NCBI RefSeq assembly: GCF_001905445.1
Contig: NZ_LIVQ01000006.1
Coordinates: 248,001-312,000 of the forward strand
Direction: 5' to 3'
Length of the DNA stretch: 64,000 nt
Source of the DNA: Streptomyces sp. CB00455
Lineage (GTDB): Bacteria; Actinomycetota; Actinomycetes; Streptomycetales; Streptomycetaceae
Both the position numbers and the translations under genes were made by a program. This document shows positions 34,801 to 43,221 of this stretch, one piece after another; positions within the stretch are counted from its first letter, which is position 1, and every line of letters begins with the position of its first letter. A model generated the notes under the pieces. That model saw only the letters and a list, made by a program, of their open reading frames with translations, did not search any database and had not been told where the DNA came from.

Positions 34801-36134
34801 CAGACGGCCACCTTCCGGCTCTGTATGGGCGAGGTGAACAGGCCCGCGCCGTCGGCGGCGTGCGCCCGCAGCCGGTGGACCGGCCCGAACAGCAGCTCGT
34901 CGGCCGCCGCCCGTTTGAAGTAGAGGTGCGCGTCGTGCTCCCAGGTGAAGCCGATGCCGCCGTGCAGCTGGATGGCCTCCCCGGCGGTCACCCGCAGGGC
35001 CTCCAGGGCCTGGGCGAGGGCGAGGCCGCCCTGGCGCGGGTCCCAGGCGGCGTAGTAGGCCGCCGAGCGGGCCGCCTGTACCTGCACGTACAGGTCGGCG
35101 AGGCGGTGCTTGACCGCCTGGAAGGAACCGATCGTCCGGCCGAACTGCTCGCGCTGGCGCACGTACTGCACGGTGCGGGCGAGCGCCTGGTCGGCCGCGC
35201 CGACCGCCTCGGCCGCGAGCACGGTGGCGGCGGTGCGGCCGGCGGCGGCGAGGGCGGCCGGCACGGCGTCGCCGCCGGGCGGTCCGGCCGGGTGCGCCCG
35301 GTGGGTCCGGTGGGTCCGGTGGGCGCCGGAGCCCTCCGCGGCGCCGTCCGCTCCCGCCGCCCCTTCCGGGGCAGTCGCGCCTCCCGCCTCCCCCGCACCT
35401 TCCGGGGCGGCCGTGGTCCCGTCGCCCAGCAGCTCCGCGGGCACGTCGCGCAGCTGGACCCTGGCCTGCGGACGGGTCTCGTCCAGTACGGCCTGCCGTG
35501 ACCGGACGAGCCCGGGCGCGTCCTCGCGCACGAGGAACAGCAGGGTACGGCTGCGGGCGAAGCCGCCGGTGTGGGCGGCGACCAGCAGCAGCGAGGCGCT
35601 GTGCCCGTCGAGCACCTGGGCGGCCTCGCCGTACAGCCGCCAGCCGCCGGCCCCGTCGCCGCGGGCCTGCACCCCGCCCGCACGGCCGCCGCCGGACCAT
35701 TGCCCGGCGGTGTCGTGGCCGGTCAGCGCAAGGGCGGTGGCCAGGGCGGGGCCGGGGACGGCCAGGGCGGCGGTGAGCCCTCCGGCGGCCAGCGGCGGAA
35801 GCAGGGCCGCGCGCTGGGCGGGGGTACCGAGGGCGGTGATGAGGGGCACGCACAGCGCGGCGGTGGCCAGCAGCGGCGAGGGCAGCAACGCCCGCCCGGT
35901 CTCTTCGCAGGCGAGGGCCAGATCGGCGGAGGCGCAGCCGACACCGCCGTACTCCTCGGCGACGGCGAGTCCGGGCAGCCCCAGCCGCTGGGCGAGCTGC
36001 TGCCACAGCTCGCGGTCGTACCCGGCCTCGGTACGGACGGCGGCCTTGACCTGGTCCGGACCGCAGCGTTTGCCCAGGATCTCGCGCAGGGTACGGCGCA
36101 TCTCGTCCTGCTCCGTGGTGAAGGCGGCATCCAT
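34800..36134 (-). CDS. Acyl-CoA dehydrogenase family protein
   Basis: A 444-residue flavoprotein of the acyl-CoA dehydrogenase family: N-terminal helical domain, GVGCASADLALACEETGRALL, QREQFGRTIGSFQAVKHRLAD and IQLHGGIGFTWEHDAHLYFKRA near the C-terminus. It resembles one subunit of the FadE heteromers of steroid catabolism, where often only one of two paired subunits carries the base. Residues about 240-290 hold an Ala/Gly/Glu and HRTHRTHRAHP insertion absent from typical members and encoded by short DNA repeats. It leads the DDN gene. Site 4 lies 21 bp upstream of the ATG. Confidence 0.86.
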   Translation of the reverse strand: MDAAFTTEQDEMRRTLREILGKRCGPDQVKAAVRTEAGYDRELWQQLAQRLGLPGLAVAEEYGGVGCASADLALACEETGRALLPSPLLATAALCVPLITALGTPAQRAALLPPLAAGGLTAALAVPGPALATALALTGHDTAGQWSGGGRAGGVQARGDGAGGWRLYGEAAQVLDGHSASLLLVAAHTGGFARSRTLLFLVREDAPGLVRSRQAVLDETRPQARVQLRDVPAELLGDGTTAAPEGAGEAGGATAPEGAAGADGAAEGSGAHRTHRTHRAHPAGPPGGDAVPAALAAAGRTAATVLAAEAVGAADQALARTVQYVRQREQFGRTIGSFQAVKHRLADLYVQVQAARSAAYYAAWDPRQGGLALAQALEALRVTAGEAIQLHGGIGFTWEHDAHLYFKRAAADELLFGPVHRLRAHAADGAGLFTSPIQSRKVAV

Positions 36135-36154
36135 CGTCGGGCTCCTCCCCGTAT

Positions 36155-36169
36155 CTGACGGGGCGTCAT
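36155..36169. promoter_or_regulatory. Regulon palindrome, site 4 (one mismatch)
   Basis: CTGACGGGGCGTCAT, 21 bp upstream of the minus-strand acyl-CoA dehydrogenase start. The only deviation is the last base. Confidence 0.75.
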
Positions 36170-36317
36170 GTTAGGGCCGGGGACACCAGATGCCCAGGGG
36201 GCGGGCCGGGGGGCTTGGCGGGCGGGGGCGCGGGCGGGCGCCCGGCGGGAGCGCCGACGGAGCGCGCCTGCGGGAGCTGCGGGAGCTGCGGGAGGGCGCT
36301 ACCGGAGGGGCTAGCAT

Positions 36318-36332
36318 CTGACGTAACGTCAG
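36318..36332. promoter_or_regulatory. Regulon palindrome, site 5 (perfect, extended)
   Basis: CTGACGTAACGTCAG; the symmetry extends to CAT...ATG on both sides, making 9-bp half sites. It lies 15 bp before the thiolase-like start at 36348 and is the most symmetrical site in the window. Confidence 0.88.
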
Positions 36333-36347
36333 ATGTACCGTCCCCTC

Positions 36348-37571
36348 ATGCCTGGACCTGGACTCACGCCCGGACCCGCACCCACACCCGCGCCCACACG
36401 CCCACCCGCCCCCCGCCGGAAGGTCGCGGTGGTCGGCGTCGCGCTCTCGGACTGCGGCTGGGTCGACGGCCCCACCCCCTACGCGCTGCATGCGCAGGCC
36501 GCCCGGCGCGCCCTGGCCGACTCCGGCCTCGACCGCGCGGTCATCGACGGCTTCGCCTCGGCCGGCCTCGGCACGCTGGCGCCGGCCGAGGTGGCCGAGT
36601 ACCTGGGGCTGCGCCCCACCTGGGTCGACTCCACCTCCGTGGGCGGCTCGACCTGGGAGGTCATGGCCGCCCACGCGGCGGACGCGATCGCTGCCGGGCA
36701 CGCCAACGCCGTGCTGCTGGTCTACGGATCCACGGCCCGTGCGGACATCAAGGCGCGCCGCCGGACCTCGAACCTCTCCTTCGGGGCGCGCGGGCCGTTG
36801 CAGTTCGAAGTCCCCTACGGGCACACACTGATCGCCAAGTACGCCATGGCCGCCCGCCGCCACATGCACGAGTACGGGACGACCCTGGAGCAGCTCGCCT
36901 CGGTGGCCGTACAGGCCCGGGCGAACGCGGCCACCAACCCCGGCGCGATGTTCCGCGATCCGCTGACCGTGGAGGAGGTGCTGTCCTCCGAGATGATCGC
37001 GGACCCCTTCACGAAGCTGCACTGCTGCATCCGCTCGGACGGCGGCTGCGCGGTCCTCCTGGCGGCGCAGGACTACGTCCCCGACACCGCCAAGACCCCG
37101 GTGTGGGTCCTGGGGGCAGGTACGTCCGTCTCCCACACCACCATGTCGGAGTGGGAGGACTTCACGGTCTCCCCGGCGGCCGTCTCGGGCCGCCTGGCCT
37201 TCGAGCGGGCGGGCCTGGGCCCGGCGGACGTGGACCTGGCGGAGATCTACGACGCCTTCACCTACATGACCCTGGTGACCCTGGAGGACCTCGGTTTCTG
37301 CGCCAAGGGCGAAGGCGGCGCCTTCGTGGAGAAGGGCCGCCTGTTGCGCGAGGGGGAACTCCCGGTCAACACCGACGGCGGCGGCCTCTCGGCCTGCCAT
37401 CCCGGAATGCGGGGCCTGTTCCTCCTGGTCGAGGCCGTCCGCCAGCTACGGGGCGAGGCAGGCCCGGGGCAGGTCACCAAACCCGGCGGCCGCCTCCCGG
37501 AGGTAGCCCTGGCCTCGGGCACGGGCGGCTGGTTCTGCTCATCGGGAACGGTGATCCTGGGGCGGGGGTGA
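36348..37571 (+). CDS. Thiolase-like lipid-transfer protein, second copy
   Basis: A 407-residue thiolase-superfamily protein like the one at 20191: VAVVGVALSDCGWVDG, AEIYDAFTYMTLVTLEDLGFC and PVNTDGGGLSACHPG. I chose ATG 36348; an ATG at 36333 abuts the operator and leaves no space for a ribosome site. Residues 1-25 are Pro-rich. The usual DUF35 partner is not adjacent; a DUF35 gene on the other strand ends about 0.8 kb away (38397-38864) and could supply it. The role is probably thiolysis or retro-aldol cleavage of an acyl-CoA. Confidence 0.84.
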   Translation: MPGPGLTPGPAPTPAPTRPPAPRRKVAVVGVALSDCGWVDGPTPYALHAQAARRALADSGLDRAVIDGFASAGLGTLAPAEVAEYLGLRPTWVDSTSVGGSTWEVMAAHAADAIAAGHANAVLLVYGSTARADIKARRRTSNLSFGARGPLQFEVPYGHTLIAKYAMAARRHMHEYGTTLEQLASVAVQARANAATNPGAMFRDPLTVEEVLSSEMIADPFTKLHCCIRSDGGCAVLLAAQDYVPDTAKTPVWVLGAGTSVSHTTMSEWEDFTVSPAAVSGRLAFERAGLGPADVDLAEIYDAFTYMTLVTLEDLGFCAKGEGGAFVEKGRLLREGELPVNTDGGGLSACHPGMRGLFLLVEAVRQLRGEAGPGQVTKPGGRLPEVALASGTGGWFCSSGTVILGRG

Positions 37572-37773
37572 GGGGGGCGGGGGTGAGGGGGCGGGGGCTA
37601 CGGCGGTCGGCATCACGTGAGGCTTGGGGTGGCTTCGGGGGGCGGGGGCTGTGGTGGTCGGGATCGGGTGGCGGGGCGGGGCTTCGGGGGGCGGGGGTGG
37701 TGCCGGTCGGGGTCACGGACCCGCCCAGCACCACCCCCGCCCCCCGAAGCCCCCGCCCCCTACCCTGGCCCCC
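37572..37773. repeat. G-rich repeat tract between thiolase and oxidase genes
   Basis: Copies of GGGGGCGGGGGTGAGG and CTTCGGGGGGCGGGGG on the plus strand, then their complement (CCCCCGCCCCCCGAAGCC) near 37733-37760, so the tract can fold back on itself and may terminate transcription of the thiolase gene. Confidence 0.6.
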
Positions 37774-38448
37774 ATGACCCGTGAGATCCGCGCCCCCCAG
37801 TTCCGTGAGGTCCTGCATGCCCTGCGCGTGTGGGACTCGCCGCTTCCCGGCTTCGATACCGGGGACGCCCCCGGGGAGCCGCTCGCGCTGTTCCGGGAGT
37901 GGTTCGTTCACGCTGCGGCGGCCGGGCAGCCCGAGCCGCACGCCATGAGCTTGGCGACGGTGGACGGCGAGGGGCGGCCCGACGTGCGCGTGCTGCTGCT
38001 GCACGACGCCGACGAGCGCGGCTGGCACTTCGCCTCCCACGCCACCAGCGCCAAGGGCGCGCAGCTGGCCGGCCGGCCGCAGGCCGCGCTCGGCTTCTAC
38101 TGGCCGTCGGTGGGCCGGCAGGTACGCGTCCGCGGGTCCGTCACCGCCTGCGGCGCCGAGGAGAGCCGGGCCGATCTGGCCGTGCGTTCCCGCGGGGCGC
38201 TGGCCGCCGCGCTCACCGGCCGGCAGAGCGAGGTGCTGGGCTCGGTGGAGGAGCTGGCGCGCGCTTCGGCGGCCGCCTGGGAGCGGGCCGGGGCCGAGCC
38301 GCAGGCTCCGGCGCCGACGTGGACGCGGTACGTGCTCGACCCCGTGGAGGTGGAGTTCTTCCAGGGCGACGCCGCGCGCCGCCACGTCCGGCTGCGTTAC
38401 CGCCGCCGCGCCAACGGCTCCTGGGTCCGTGAGCTGCTCTGGCCCTGA
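37774..38448 (+). CDS. Pyridoxamine 5-phosphate oxidase family protein
   Basis: A 224-residue PNPOx-like flavin-binding protein with the PdxH layout: LFREWFVHAAAAGQPEPHAMSLATVD, RPDVRVLLLHDADERGWHFASH, the FYWPSVGRQVRVRG core and a C-terminal RRRANGSWVRELLWP that resembles the RLSP-type end of PdxH. It may be a true pyridoxine phosphate oxidase or a relative acting on another substrate. The 3-prime end overlaps the convergent DUF35 gene by 52 bp. Confidence 0.8.
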   Translation: MTREIRAPQFREVLHALRVWDSPLPGFDTGDAPGEPLALFREWFVHAAAAGQPEPHAMSLATVDGEGRPDVRVLLLHDADERGWHFASHATSAKGAQLAGRPQAALGFYWPSVGRQVRVRGSVTACGAEESRADLAVRSRGALAAALTGRQSEVLGSVEELARASAAAWERAGAEPQAPAPTWTRYVLDPVEVEFFQGDAARRHVRLRYRRRANGSWVRELLWP

Positions 38449-38864
38449 GACGCGGGCCGGAAGACCGGGATCCACACCCCGTCGGCGAGCTGCCCGAAGC
38501 CGACCTCCAGGGGCATGCCGATGCGCAGCTGCGGGGCCGGGCAGTCGACGACCTGCGTCATCATCCGGGGGCCCTCGGCCAGGTCGACGACCGCCGCGGT
38601 GTAGGGGACGCGCGCACCGAACGGCGGGAGGTCGTTGCGGTGGACGACCGACCAGGTGTAGAGGGTCGCGCGCCCGCTCGCCGTCTCCCACAGGACCCGG
38701 TCCTCGCCGGCCCAGCAGTGCGGGCAGAACTCCCGCGGGTAGTGGTGCGCCCGCCCGCACTGCGCGCAGCGGCGCAGCAGGAGGCGGCCCTCGGCCGCCG
38801 CGTCCCAGTAGGGGCGGGTGAAATCGTCCGCCTCCGGGAGGTCGTGGCGTGCGGGGCCGCTCAC
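38397..38864 (-). CDS. Zn-ribbon OB-fold protein (DUF35), second copy
   Basis: A 155-residue DUF35 protein: Zn ribbon CAQCGRAHHYPREFCPHC (about 33-50) and OB-fold LYTWSVVHRNDLPPFG ... RIGMPLEVGF. The start is GTG 38862-38864, overlapping the stop of the upstream DoxX-like gene by 4 nt (GTGA). Its C-terminal 17 codons are antisense to the end of the PNPOx gene; the last 15 residues (SSSRTQEPLARRR) look less conserved than the body. It may serve the Ltp-type thiolase at 36348. Confidence 0.83.
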   Translation of the reverse strand: MSGPARHDLPEADDFTRPYWDAAAEGRLLLRRCAQCGRAHHYPREFCPHCWAGEDRVLWETASGRATLYTWSVVHRNDLPPFGARVPYTAAVVDLAEGPRMMTQVVDCPAPQLRIGMPLEVGFGQLADGVWIPVFRPASQGQSSSRTQEPLARRR

Positions 38865-39313
38865 GGGAAGAGGCCGATCGCCGCGTCGAGGGACCAGGTC
38901 TGCCAGGCCATGGTGAAGAACGCGACGAGCGAGATGAGCGCCATCATCGCGTTCTGCCCCTGCTCGGCCCAGTCGTGGATCATCAGCACCAGGTAGAGCA
39001 GGTTCAGGAGCAGGCCGCCCACGAGGGCGACCGGGGTGAGGAAGCCGGCGACCAAACCTATTCCCAGGGCGAGTTCGGCGTAGACGACGACGTACGCCAT
39101 CAGCCTGGGCCGCGGTGTCACGACCCGTTCGAAGCCGCCCTTGACGAAGGCCCAGCGGTGTTTGCCGGCGACGTCGGCGGCCCAGGCGATGCCGGTGCCG
39201 CGTTCGAACCAGCCCTTCTTGTCCTTGTGGCGCCAGCTCTCCAGCCACCACAGGCCGAGGCCTGTCCGGAGCACGGCCGCCCATTCGGCCCCGCTGAGCC
39301 AGATGGTCTGCAT
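38861..39313 (-). CDS. DoxX/TQO-small-subunit-like membrane protein
   Basis: A 150-residue protein with about four membrane helices (near 10-25, 70-92, 95-112, 122-140). The N-terminal LRTGLGLWWLESWRHK and AELALGIGLVAGFLTPVALVGGLLLNLLYLV blocks are those of the DoxX/DoxD family, subunits of thiosulfate:quinone oxidoreductase-like or redox-linked membrane proteins. It could pass electrons to quinone for the catabolic oxidases; no direct evidence. The start is ATG 39311-39313 with site 6 upstream. It heads a two-gene operon with the DUF35 gene. Confidence 0.8.
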   Translation of the reverse strand: MQTIWLSGAEWAAVLRTGLGLWWLESWRHKDKKGWFERGTGIAWAADVAGKHRWAFVKGGFERVVTPRPRLMAYVVVYAELALGIGLVAGFLTPVALVGGLLLNLLYLVLMIHDWAEQGQNAMMALISLVAFFTMAWQTWSLDAAIGLFP

Positions 39314-39346
39314 CGGCAGCCCACCCCTCTCCCCATCGTCCCCGAC

Positions 39347-39361
39347 CTGACGGTACGTCAG
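39347..39361. promoter_or_regulatory. Regulon palindrome, site 6 (perfect)
   Basis: CTGACGGTACGTCAG, identical to site 1 including the spacer. It is 34 bp upstream of the DoxX-like gene and 134 bp upstream of the divergent FAD monooxygenase gene. Confidence 0.85.
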
Positions 39362-39494
39362 TTCAGCGGATCGGCGGCGATCCCGCAAGGGTCCGGCCGC
39401 CCCGGGCGCTGCGCGCGCCGTCGTGATCGATCCGCAATCGATTCCCCGCTCGTCCGAGACCCATCAACCCAGTGTGGCGATACGATCACACCTC

Positions 39495-40667
39495 ATGCCC
39501 GGAGTCAGCGCAGCACCCGACATGACCACCCAGCCCCGCCCCGTGTACGTCATCGGCGGCGGTCCCGGCGGCCTCGCCGCAGCCGCCGCGCTGCGCGCCC
39601 GCGGCGTCCGCGCGGTGGTCATCGAGAAGTCCGACGAGGTGGGCGCCTCCTGGCGGCGGCACTACGACCGGCTCCGCCTGCACACCACGCGCCGGCTCTC
39701 GGCCCTGCCCGGCCTGGCCATGCCGCGCCGCTTCGGGCGGTGGGTATCGCGCGCCGACGTGGTGCGCTACCTGGAGAAGTACGCCGAGTTCCACGAGCTG
39801 GAGATCGTCACCGGCGTCGAGGTGACCCGTCTCGAACCGGACGGGGACGGGGGCTGGACCCTGCACGCCAGCGGCGGCCGCGTGCTCACCGCCCGGGCCG
39901 TGGTCGTCGCCACCGGGTTCAACCACACGCCGGCGCTGCCCGACTGGCCGGGCCGCGACACCTACACCGGGCGCCTGCTGCACGCCGCCGACTACCGCGC
40001 GCCCGCTCCGTACGCGGGCCAGGACGTGCTGGTCGTCGGCGTCGGCAACACCGGCGCCGAGATAGCCGTGGACCTCGCCGAGGGCGGGGCCGCCCGGGTC
40101 CGGCTCGCGGTGCGCACCGCCCCGCACATCGTGCGCCGCTCCACCGCCGGCTGGCCGGCCCAGCGCACGGGGATCCTCGTACGCCGGCTGCCCGTGCGTC
40201 TCGTGGACCGGCTGGGCGCGCTCGTCGCGAAGGCGTCCGTCCCGGACCTGTCGGCGTACGGGCTCCCCCGTCCGGCCTCCGGTCTGTACAGCAGGGTCAG
40301 GGAGGGGGCGATCCCGGTCCAGGACGTCGGCCTGATCGACGCGGTCCGCGCCGGGCGGGTCGAGCCGGTCGCGGCCCTGGAGTCCTTCGACGGCGCGGAG
40401 GCGGTGCTCGCCGACGGCTCGCGCATCCGTCCGGACGCGGTGATCGCGGCGACCGGATACCGCCGTGCGCTGGAGGGCCTGGTGGGCCACCTCGACGGGG
40501 TGCTCGACGAGCGCGGGCGGCCCCGCGCCTGCGGCGGCCGCGCCCCCGCCCAGGCCCCCGGCCTGTACTTCACCGGCTTCACCAACCCGATCAGCGGGAT
40601 GTTCCGGGAGATGGCCCGGGACGCGGAGAAGATCGCCAAGGCGGTGCGCGGGCACCTGTGCGCTTAG
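39495..40667 (+). CDS. Flavin-containing monooxygenase-like NAD(P)/FAD protein
   Basis: A 390-residue two-dinucleotide-domain flavoprotein. FAD motif VIGGGPGGLAAAAALRARG near the start, a central ATGFNHTPALPDWPG block in the place of the FMO fingerprint, the second (NADPH) motif VVGVGNTGAEIA, and the late ATGYRRALEGLV. It resembles FMO/Baeyer-Villiger-related enzymes that oxygenate ketones or other hydrophobic compounds. I chose ATG 39495; ATGs at 39423 and 39522 are alternatives. It is divergent from the DoxX operon with site 6 between. Confidence 0.82.
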   Translation: MPGVSAAPDMTTQPRPVYVIGGGPGGLAAAAALRARGVRAVVIEKSDEVGASWRRHYDRLRLHTTRRLSALPGLAMPRRFGRWVSRADVVRYLEKYAEFHELEIVTGVEVTRLEPDGDGGWTLHASGGRVLTARAVVVATGFNHTPALPDWPGRDTYTGRLLHAADYRAPAPYAGQDVLVVGVGNTGAEIAVDLAEGGAARVRLAVRTAPHIVRRSTAGWPAQRTGILVRRLPVRLVDRLGALVAKASVPDLSAYGLPRPASGLYSRVREGAIPVQDVGLIDAVRAGRVEPVAALESFDGAEAVLADGSRIRPDAVIAATGYRRALEGLVGHLDGVLDERGRPRACGGRAPAQAPGLYFTGFTNPISGMFREMARDAEKIAKAVRGHLCA

Positions 40668-40775
40668 GGCCGCGCCCCCGCCGGCCGGGCCGGAAAGGCA
40701 CTCTGGACCCGGACGGCGGGGATCTGCCACCGTTCCACACACCACCTCCACCAGCTTTCCTGCGCAGGCCTGTTC

Positions 40776-40790
40776 CTGACGACATGTCAG
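40776..40790. promoter_or_regulatory. Regulon palindrome, site 7 (one mismatch)
   Basis: CTGACGACATGTCAG, the distal of two palindromes upstream of the acyl-CoA synthetase at 40861; it is centred 24 bp before site 8, about two helical turns, so both can be bound on the same DNA face. Confidence 0.75.
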
Positions 40791-40799
40791 TTCAGTAAT

Positions 40800-40814
40800 C
40801 TGACTAGACGTCAG
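40800..40814. promoter_or_regulatory. Regulon palindrome, site 8 (one mismatch)
   Basis: CTGACTAGACGTCAG, the proximal of the tandem pair, 46 bp before the synthetase start. Confidence 0.78.
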
Positions 40815-40860
40815 TTATTGAGGTTCCATCGATGTTCATCGAGCAGGAGCGGGCGGAACG

Positions 40861-43095
40861 ATGCTTGGATCTACTCACGGCACCCTCACCACCGACTTCC
40901 GCGCACGTGTCGAGGCCTGCGGGGAGTCCCCCAGGACGGCCGTCCACTCCTCGGCGCCGCCGTCCGCCGAGGACGCGGTGGCCGTGGACGTCAGCGGACG
41001 GCCCCTGCACTCCGAGGTACCTGACCTGGACCGGTTCTTCCGGCCCGAGTCCGTCGCCGTCATCGGCGCCTCCGACGCCGACGGCAGACCCCACACCGGC
41101 ATCACGCGCCGGCTGATCACCTGGGCGGAGCGCGTCGGCGCCAGGATCCACCCCGTTCACCCCACCCGCCCCAGCGTCTTCGGTCTGCCCTGCCACGCCT
41201 CCGTCGCCGACCTGCCCGAACAGGTGGACCTCGCCGTCCTCCTCGTGGCCGACCCGCTCCCCGTCATCGAGGAGCTCGCCGCCACCAAGGTGAGGTTCGC
41301 CGTCGCCTTCGCCTCCGGCTTCGCCGAGACCGGCGACGCGGGCGCCGCCGCCCAGGTGCGACTCGCGGCGGCCGTGCGCCGCTCGGGCCTGCGGCTGCTG
41401 GGACCCAACACCAACCTCAACGCCTTCGAGGAGTTCCGCGAGGACCTCGACGGCCCGGCGATCGCCCTGATCACGCAGTCCGGCCACCAGGGCAGGCCCC
41501 TCTACACCCTCCAGGAGCTGGGCATACGCCTCTCCCACTGGGCGCCGACCGGCAACGAGGCGGACCTGGAGAGCGCCGACTTCATCTCCTACTTCGCCGA
41601 GCAGCCCGAGGTGGGGGCCATCGCCTGCTACCTGGAGGGCCTGAAGGACGGCCGGTCCTTCCTGCTCGCCGCCGACCGGGCCGCGCGGCGCGGCGTCCCG
41701 GTCGTCGCCGTCAAGGTCGGCCGCACCGAGACCGGCGCCCGGACCGCCGCCTCCCACACCGGGAAGCTGACCGGCGCGGACGCCGTCGTGGACGCCGCCA
41801 TGCGCCAGTTCGGCGTCATCCGCGTCGACGGCCTGGACGAGCTCCAGGACACGGCCGCCCTCCTCGCCCGCGCCCGCAGGCCGCAGGCCGAGGGGGTCGT
41901 CGTCTACTCCATCTCCGGTGGCACCGGCGCCCACTTCTCGGACCTGGCCACGGAGGCCGGGCTCCCCCTGCCCACCCTCTCCCGGGCGAAGCAGGACGAA
42001 CTCCACCAGTGGATCCCGCCGTACCTGAACGTCGCCAACCCCGTGGACAACGGCGGCCACCCCGTCGGTGACTGGCGTGGCCGCAAGATCATCGACGCGA
42101 TCCTCGCCGACCCCTCGGTGGGGGTCCTGATCTGCCCCATCACCGGCCCCTTCCCGCCGATGAGCGACCGGCTCGCACGGGACCTGGTCGAGGCGGCGGA
42201 GGCCAGCGACAAACTCGTCTGCGTGATCTGGGGCTCCCCCCTCGGCACCGAGGATGCCTACCGCACCACCCTCCTCGGCTCCTCCCGCGTGGCCACCTTC
42301 CGCACCTTCGGCAACTGCATCACCGCGGTACGCGCCTACCTCGGCCACCACCGCTTCACCGCCGGCTACCGCTCGCCCTTCGCGGACGCGCCTCGCACGC
42401 CCTCGCCCTCGTACCGCAAGGCGCAGGCGCTCATGCGGCCCGGGCAGCAGCTCAGCGAGCACGCGGCGAAACAGCTGCTGCGGGCGTACGGGATCCGCGT
42501 GCCCCGGGAGCAGCTCGTGACGAGCGCGGCGGCCGCCGTGCGTGCGGCGGGTCTGGTCGGGTACCCCGTCGTCATGAAGGCGTCGGGTCCCCAGCTCGGC
42601 CACAAGACGGAACTGGGCCTGGTCAAGATCGGCCTGACCTCGGCGAGCCAGATCCGCGACGCCTACCGGGAGCTCACGGACACCGCGCGCTACGAGAGCG
42701 TCCCGCTCGACGGGATCCTCGTCTGCCAGATGGTGGAGCGCGGCGTGGAGATGGTCGTCGGCGTCACCCAGGACGACCTCTTCGGGCCCACGGTGACGGC
42801 GGGGCTCGGGGGCGTCCTCGTGGAGGTCCTGCACGACGCGGCGGTCCGCGTGCCGCCCTTCGGCGAGGACCAGGCCCGCGCGATGCTCACCGAGCTGCGC
42901 GGGCACGCGCTGCTGGAGGGCGTACGGGGAGCCCCTCCGGCGGATGTCGACGCCCTGGTGGAGGTGATCCTGCGGATCCAGCGGATGGCCCTGGAACTCG
43001 GCGGCCAGCTCTCGGAACTGGACATCAATCCGCTGATGGTGCTCCCGCGCGGGCAGGGGGCGGTGGCGCTGGACGCACTGGCCATCTGCCGCTGA
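40861..43095 (+). CDS. ADP-forming acyl-CoA synthetase (fused alpha/beta)
   Basis: A 744-residue NDP-forming acyl-CoA ligase with both subunits fused: CoA-binding domain (about 57-150, FFRPESVAVIGAS), succinyl-CoA ligase-like domain with the phospho-accepting His in ASHTGKLTG (about residue 299), and a C-terminal ATP-grasp domain (about 515-735; GYPVVMKASGPQLGHKTELGLV, ELDINPLMV). It activates a free acid to CoA ester with ATP to ADP, reversibly, unlike the AMP-forming ligases elsewhere in the cluster. Start ATG 40861 follows two operator copies. The enoyl-CoA hydratase 126 bp downstream is probably co-transcribed. Confidence 0.87.
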   Translation: MLGSTHGTLTTDFRARVEACGESPRTAVHSSAPPSAEDAVAVDVSGRPLHSEVPDLDRFFRPESVAVIGASDADGRPHTGITRRLITWAERVGARIHPVHPTRPSVFGLPCHASVADLPEQVDLAVLLVADPLPVIEELAATKVRFAVAFASGFAETGDAGAAAQVRLAAAVRRSGLRLLGPNTNLNAFEEFREDLDGPAIALITQSGHQGRPLYTLQELGIRLSHWAPTGNEADLESADFISYFAEQPEVGAIACYLEGLKDGRSFLLAADRAARRGVPVVAVKVGRTETGARTAASHTGKLTGADAVVDAAMRQFGVIRVDGLDELQDTAALLARARRPQAEGVVVYSISGGTGAHFSDLATEAGLPLPTLSRAKQDELHQWIPPYLNVANPVDNGGHPVGDWRGRKIIDAILADPSVGVLICPITGPFPPMSDRLARDLVEAAEASDKLVCVIWGSPLGTEDAYRTTLLGSSRVATFRTFGNCITAVRAYLGHHRFTAGYRSPFADAPRTPSPSYRKAQALMRPGQQLSEHAAKQLLRAYGIRVPREQLVTSAAAAVRAAGLVGYPVVMKASGPQLGHKTELGLVKIGLTSASQIRDAYRELTDTARYESVPLDGILVCQMVERGVEMVVGVTQDDLFGPTVTAGLGGVLVEVLHDAAVRVPPFGEDQARAMLTELRGHALLEGVRGAPPADVDALVEVILRIQRMALELGGQLSELDINPLMVLPRGQGAVALDALAICR

Positions 43096-43221
43096 CGCCC
43101 GCCCTGCGGACCGCCCGTGGCCCCGCGGGGACGGTCCCGCGGCCCCCCGGGGACGCTCCCGGGGCCCGCATCCCCGAGCAGCGGCCGGTGGGTCGCCTCC
43201 GCCCGAACGGGAGTTCCACGC

